Positions 62,690 to 64,000 of a stretch of DNA of 64,000 nucleotides are shown piece by piece. The notes below the pieces were generated by a model. The model was not told where the DNA came from and did not search any database. It saw only the letters and a program-made list of their open reading frames with translations. A program made the translations under genes and the position numbers. The DNA is taken from contig JADJJE010000030.1 in NCBI GenBank assembly GCA_016706685.1, forward strand, positions 1 through 64,000, given 5' to 3'. This stretch comes from Sandaracinaceae bacterium (GTDB lineage: Bacteria > Myxococcota_A > Polyangia > Polyangiales > Houyiibacteriaceae). Within the stretch, counting starts at the first letter, position 1; each line of letters starts with the position of its first letter.

Positions 62690-64000
62690 TCAGCCGCCGA
62701 CGGCGATCTGCTTCATGGCGGTCATGTGGCCGCGCAGCACGGCGCCGATCTTCTCGACCGGGTGCGCCTCGATGGCCTGGTTGACCTTCAGCAGCTTGAG
62801 GTTGTCCACCTGCTGGCTGCCCTTGCCGAAGGCCTTGCCGATGACGTCGCTCTTCTGCTTGGCCATGAAGGGCGCGAGGAGCGGCACGGCGGCGTGGCTG
62901 AACAGGTAGCAGCCGTACTCGGCGGTGTCGCTGATGACCTTGTTCATCTCGTAGAGCTTCTTGCGCGCGATGGTGTTCGCGATCAGCGGCGTCTCGTGGA
63001 GCGACTCGTAGTAGGCCGACTCGGGCTTCATGCCCACGTCCACCATGCACTCGAACGCCAGCTCCACGCCGGCCTTGCACATGGCCACCATGAGCACGGC
63101 GTGGTCGAAGTACTCCTGCTCGGCGATGTCGAAGTTGCCGGCCGGGGTCTTCTCGAACGGCGACTCGTTGGTGGCTGCGCGCCAGCCCAGCAGGTTCTTA
63201 TCGTCGTTGTCCCAGTCCGCCATCATGGTGGTGCTGAAGTGCCCGGTGATGATGTCGTCCTGGTGCTTCTCGAACAGCGGGCGAAGAATGCCGCGCAGCT
63301 CCTCGCTGAGCTCGAACGCCTTGATCTTGGCGGGGTTGCTCAAGCGGTCGAGCATGAGCGTGAGGCCGCCCTGCTTGAGCGCCTCGGTGATGGTCTCCCA
63401 CCCGTACTGCACCAGCTTGCTGGCGTAGCCCGGGTCGATGCCCTCCTCCACCATCTTGTCGAAGCAGAGCAGCGCGCCGGTCTGCAGCATGCCGCAGAGG
63501 ATGGTCTGCTCGCCCATGAGGTCGCTCTTCACCTCGGCGATGAAGCTGGACTCGAGCACGCCCGCGCGGTCACCACCGGTCGCGGCGGCGTAGGCCTTCG
63601 CGATCTCGAGGCCGTCACCGTTGGGGTCGTTCTCGGTGTGCACGGCGATGAGCGTGGGCACGCCGAAGCCGCGCTTGTACTCCTCGCGCACCTCGGTGCC
63701 CGGGCACTTGGGGGCCACCATGACCACCGTGAGGTCGGGGCGAATCTTCTGGCCCTCCTCCACGATGTTGAAGCCGTGGCTGTAGGCGAGCGTGGCGCCC
63801 TGCTTCATGAGCGGCATGACGCTGGCCACGACGTCGGCGTGCTGCTTGTCGGGGGCGAGGTTGCAGACCAGGTCGGCCGTGGGGATCATCTCGTCGTAGT
63901 TGCCGACCTTGAAGCCGTTCTGCGACGCGTTCAGGAAGCTCTGGCGCTTGCTGTCGATGGCGCCCTGGCGCAGCGCGTAGCTCACGTCCAGGCCCGAGTC
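62690..64000 (-). CDS. ilvC: Ketol-acid reductoisomerase, class II (partial, 5' end beyond window)
   Basis: NADPH enzyme converting acetolactate and acetohydroxybutyrate to dihydroxy acids in valine/isoleucine synthesis. The visible 436 residues match E. coli-type (long, class II) IlvC from just after the N-terminal cofactor loop: NLAPDKQHADVV, SHGFNIVEEGQ, MVAPKCPGTEVREEYKRGFGVPTLIAVH, LESSFIAEVKSDLMGEQTILCGMLQTGALLCFDKMVEEG with metal-binding Asp/Glu, then the second knotted repeat to AAMKQIAVGG-like end (TAMKQIAVGG). Same strand as the ilv-leu operon but 38 kb away. Confidence 0.96.
   Translation of the reverse strand, partial: DSGLDVSYALRQGAIDSKRQSFLNASQNGFKVGNYDEMIPTADLVCNLAPDKQHADVVASVMPLMKQGATLAYSHGFNIVEEGQKIRPDLTVVMVAPKCPGTEVREEYKRGFGVPTLIAVHTENDPNGDGLEIAKAYAAATGGDRAGVLESSFIAEVKSDLMGEQTILCGMLQTGALLCFDKMVEEGIDPGYASKLVQYGWETITEALKQGGLTLMLDRLSNPAKIKAFELSEELRGILRPLFEKHQDDIITGHFSTTMMADWDNDDKNLLGWRAATNESPFEKTPAGNFDIAEQEYFDHAVLMVAMCKAGVELAFECMVDVGMKPESAYYESLHETPLIANTIARKKLYEMNKVISDTAEYGCYLFSHAAVPLLAPFMAKQKSDVIGKAFGKGSQQVDNLKLLKVNQAIEAHPVEKIGAVLRGHMTAMKQIAVGG

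Overview
This window is about 68-70% GC, densely coded on both strands with strong G/C third-position bias. It looks like a chromosomal segment of a myxobacterium, most likely Polyangia/Sandaracinaceae-like. The pointers are many lipoproteins (MopE-type putative metal-binding repeats, FG-GAP, Gly-rich, VWA-like), an AgmX/PglI-type C-terminal domain, a membrane-anchored Ser/Thr kinase, a stand-alone hybrid histidine kinase and several LuxR-HTH regulators. I assign the taxon from gene content only. No rRNA, tRNA, CRISPR array or complete transposon was seen.

Layout. 1-1.2 kb: 5' part of trpE(G) (leftward) behind a Trp-codon leader peptide and attenuator. 1.2-16.5 kb: CASTOR/POLLUX-like channel, acyl-CoA synthetase, SulP transporter, MFS transporter, GH172/DUF2961 lipoprotein, Gly-rich lipoprotein, CBS protein, a NarL-type two-component pair, NudC and a DUF2845 protein. 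16.5-16.8 kb: a 283-bp foldback (MITE-like) element whose right end supplies the last codons of cimA. 16.8-24.8 kb: leftward branched-chain amino-acid operon ilvL-ilvB-ilvN-leuA-leuC-leuD-cimA, with a Val/Ile/Leu-rich leader peptide and attenuator; ilvC lies at the right edge (62.7-64 kb). 25-36 kb: accessory genes including an AbiE toxin-antitoxin pair with a palindromic operator, a cytochrome-oxidase-II-like protein lacking the CuA ligands but carrying a heme c site, a 22-residue-repeat protein, a GST, and a remnant of an addiction-module antitoxin. 36-46 kb: MopE/FG-GAP lipoprotein, CHAD protein, P450/TetR divergent pair with operator, SDR. 46-51 kb: double-HTH LuxR regulator and a translationally coupled trio (ECF sigma factor with Cys-rich tail, flavoprotein with Cys-rich tail, MFS transporter) that I read as a candidate metal(loid)-response operon. 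51-54 kb: two overlapping genes of unknown family. 54-62.6 kb: hybrid sensor kinase, two more LuxR-type regulators, Ser/Thr kinase, VWA-like lipoprotein.

How it works together. The trp and ilv/leu/cim operons both show the classical ribosome-sensed attenuation layout. In both, the best sigma70-like promoter (TTGACG, 17-bp spacer) puts the transcript start at or within a few bases of the leader AUG. The ilv/leu/cim operon covers acetohydroxyacid synthase, the leucine branch and the threonine-independent (citramalate) entry to isoleucine.

Quality warning. Seven genes, including housekeeping ilvB, are split by single-base frameshifts, at least two of them one-base losses in G runs. These look like residual assembly indels. 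I annotate such genes as single CDSs spanning the break.
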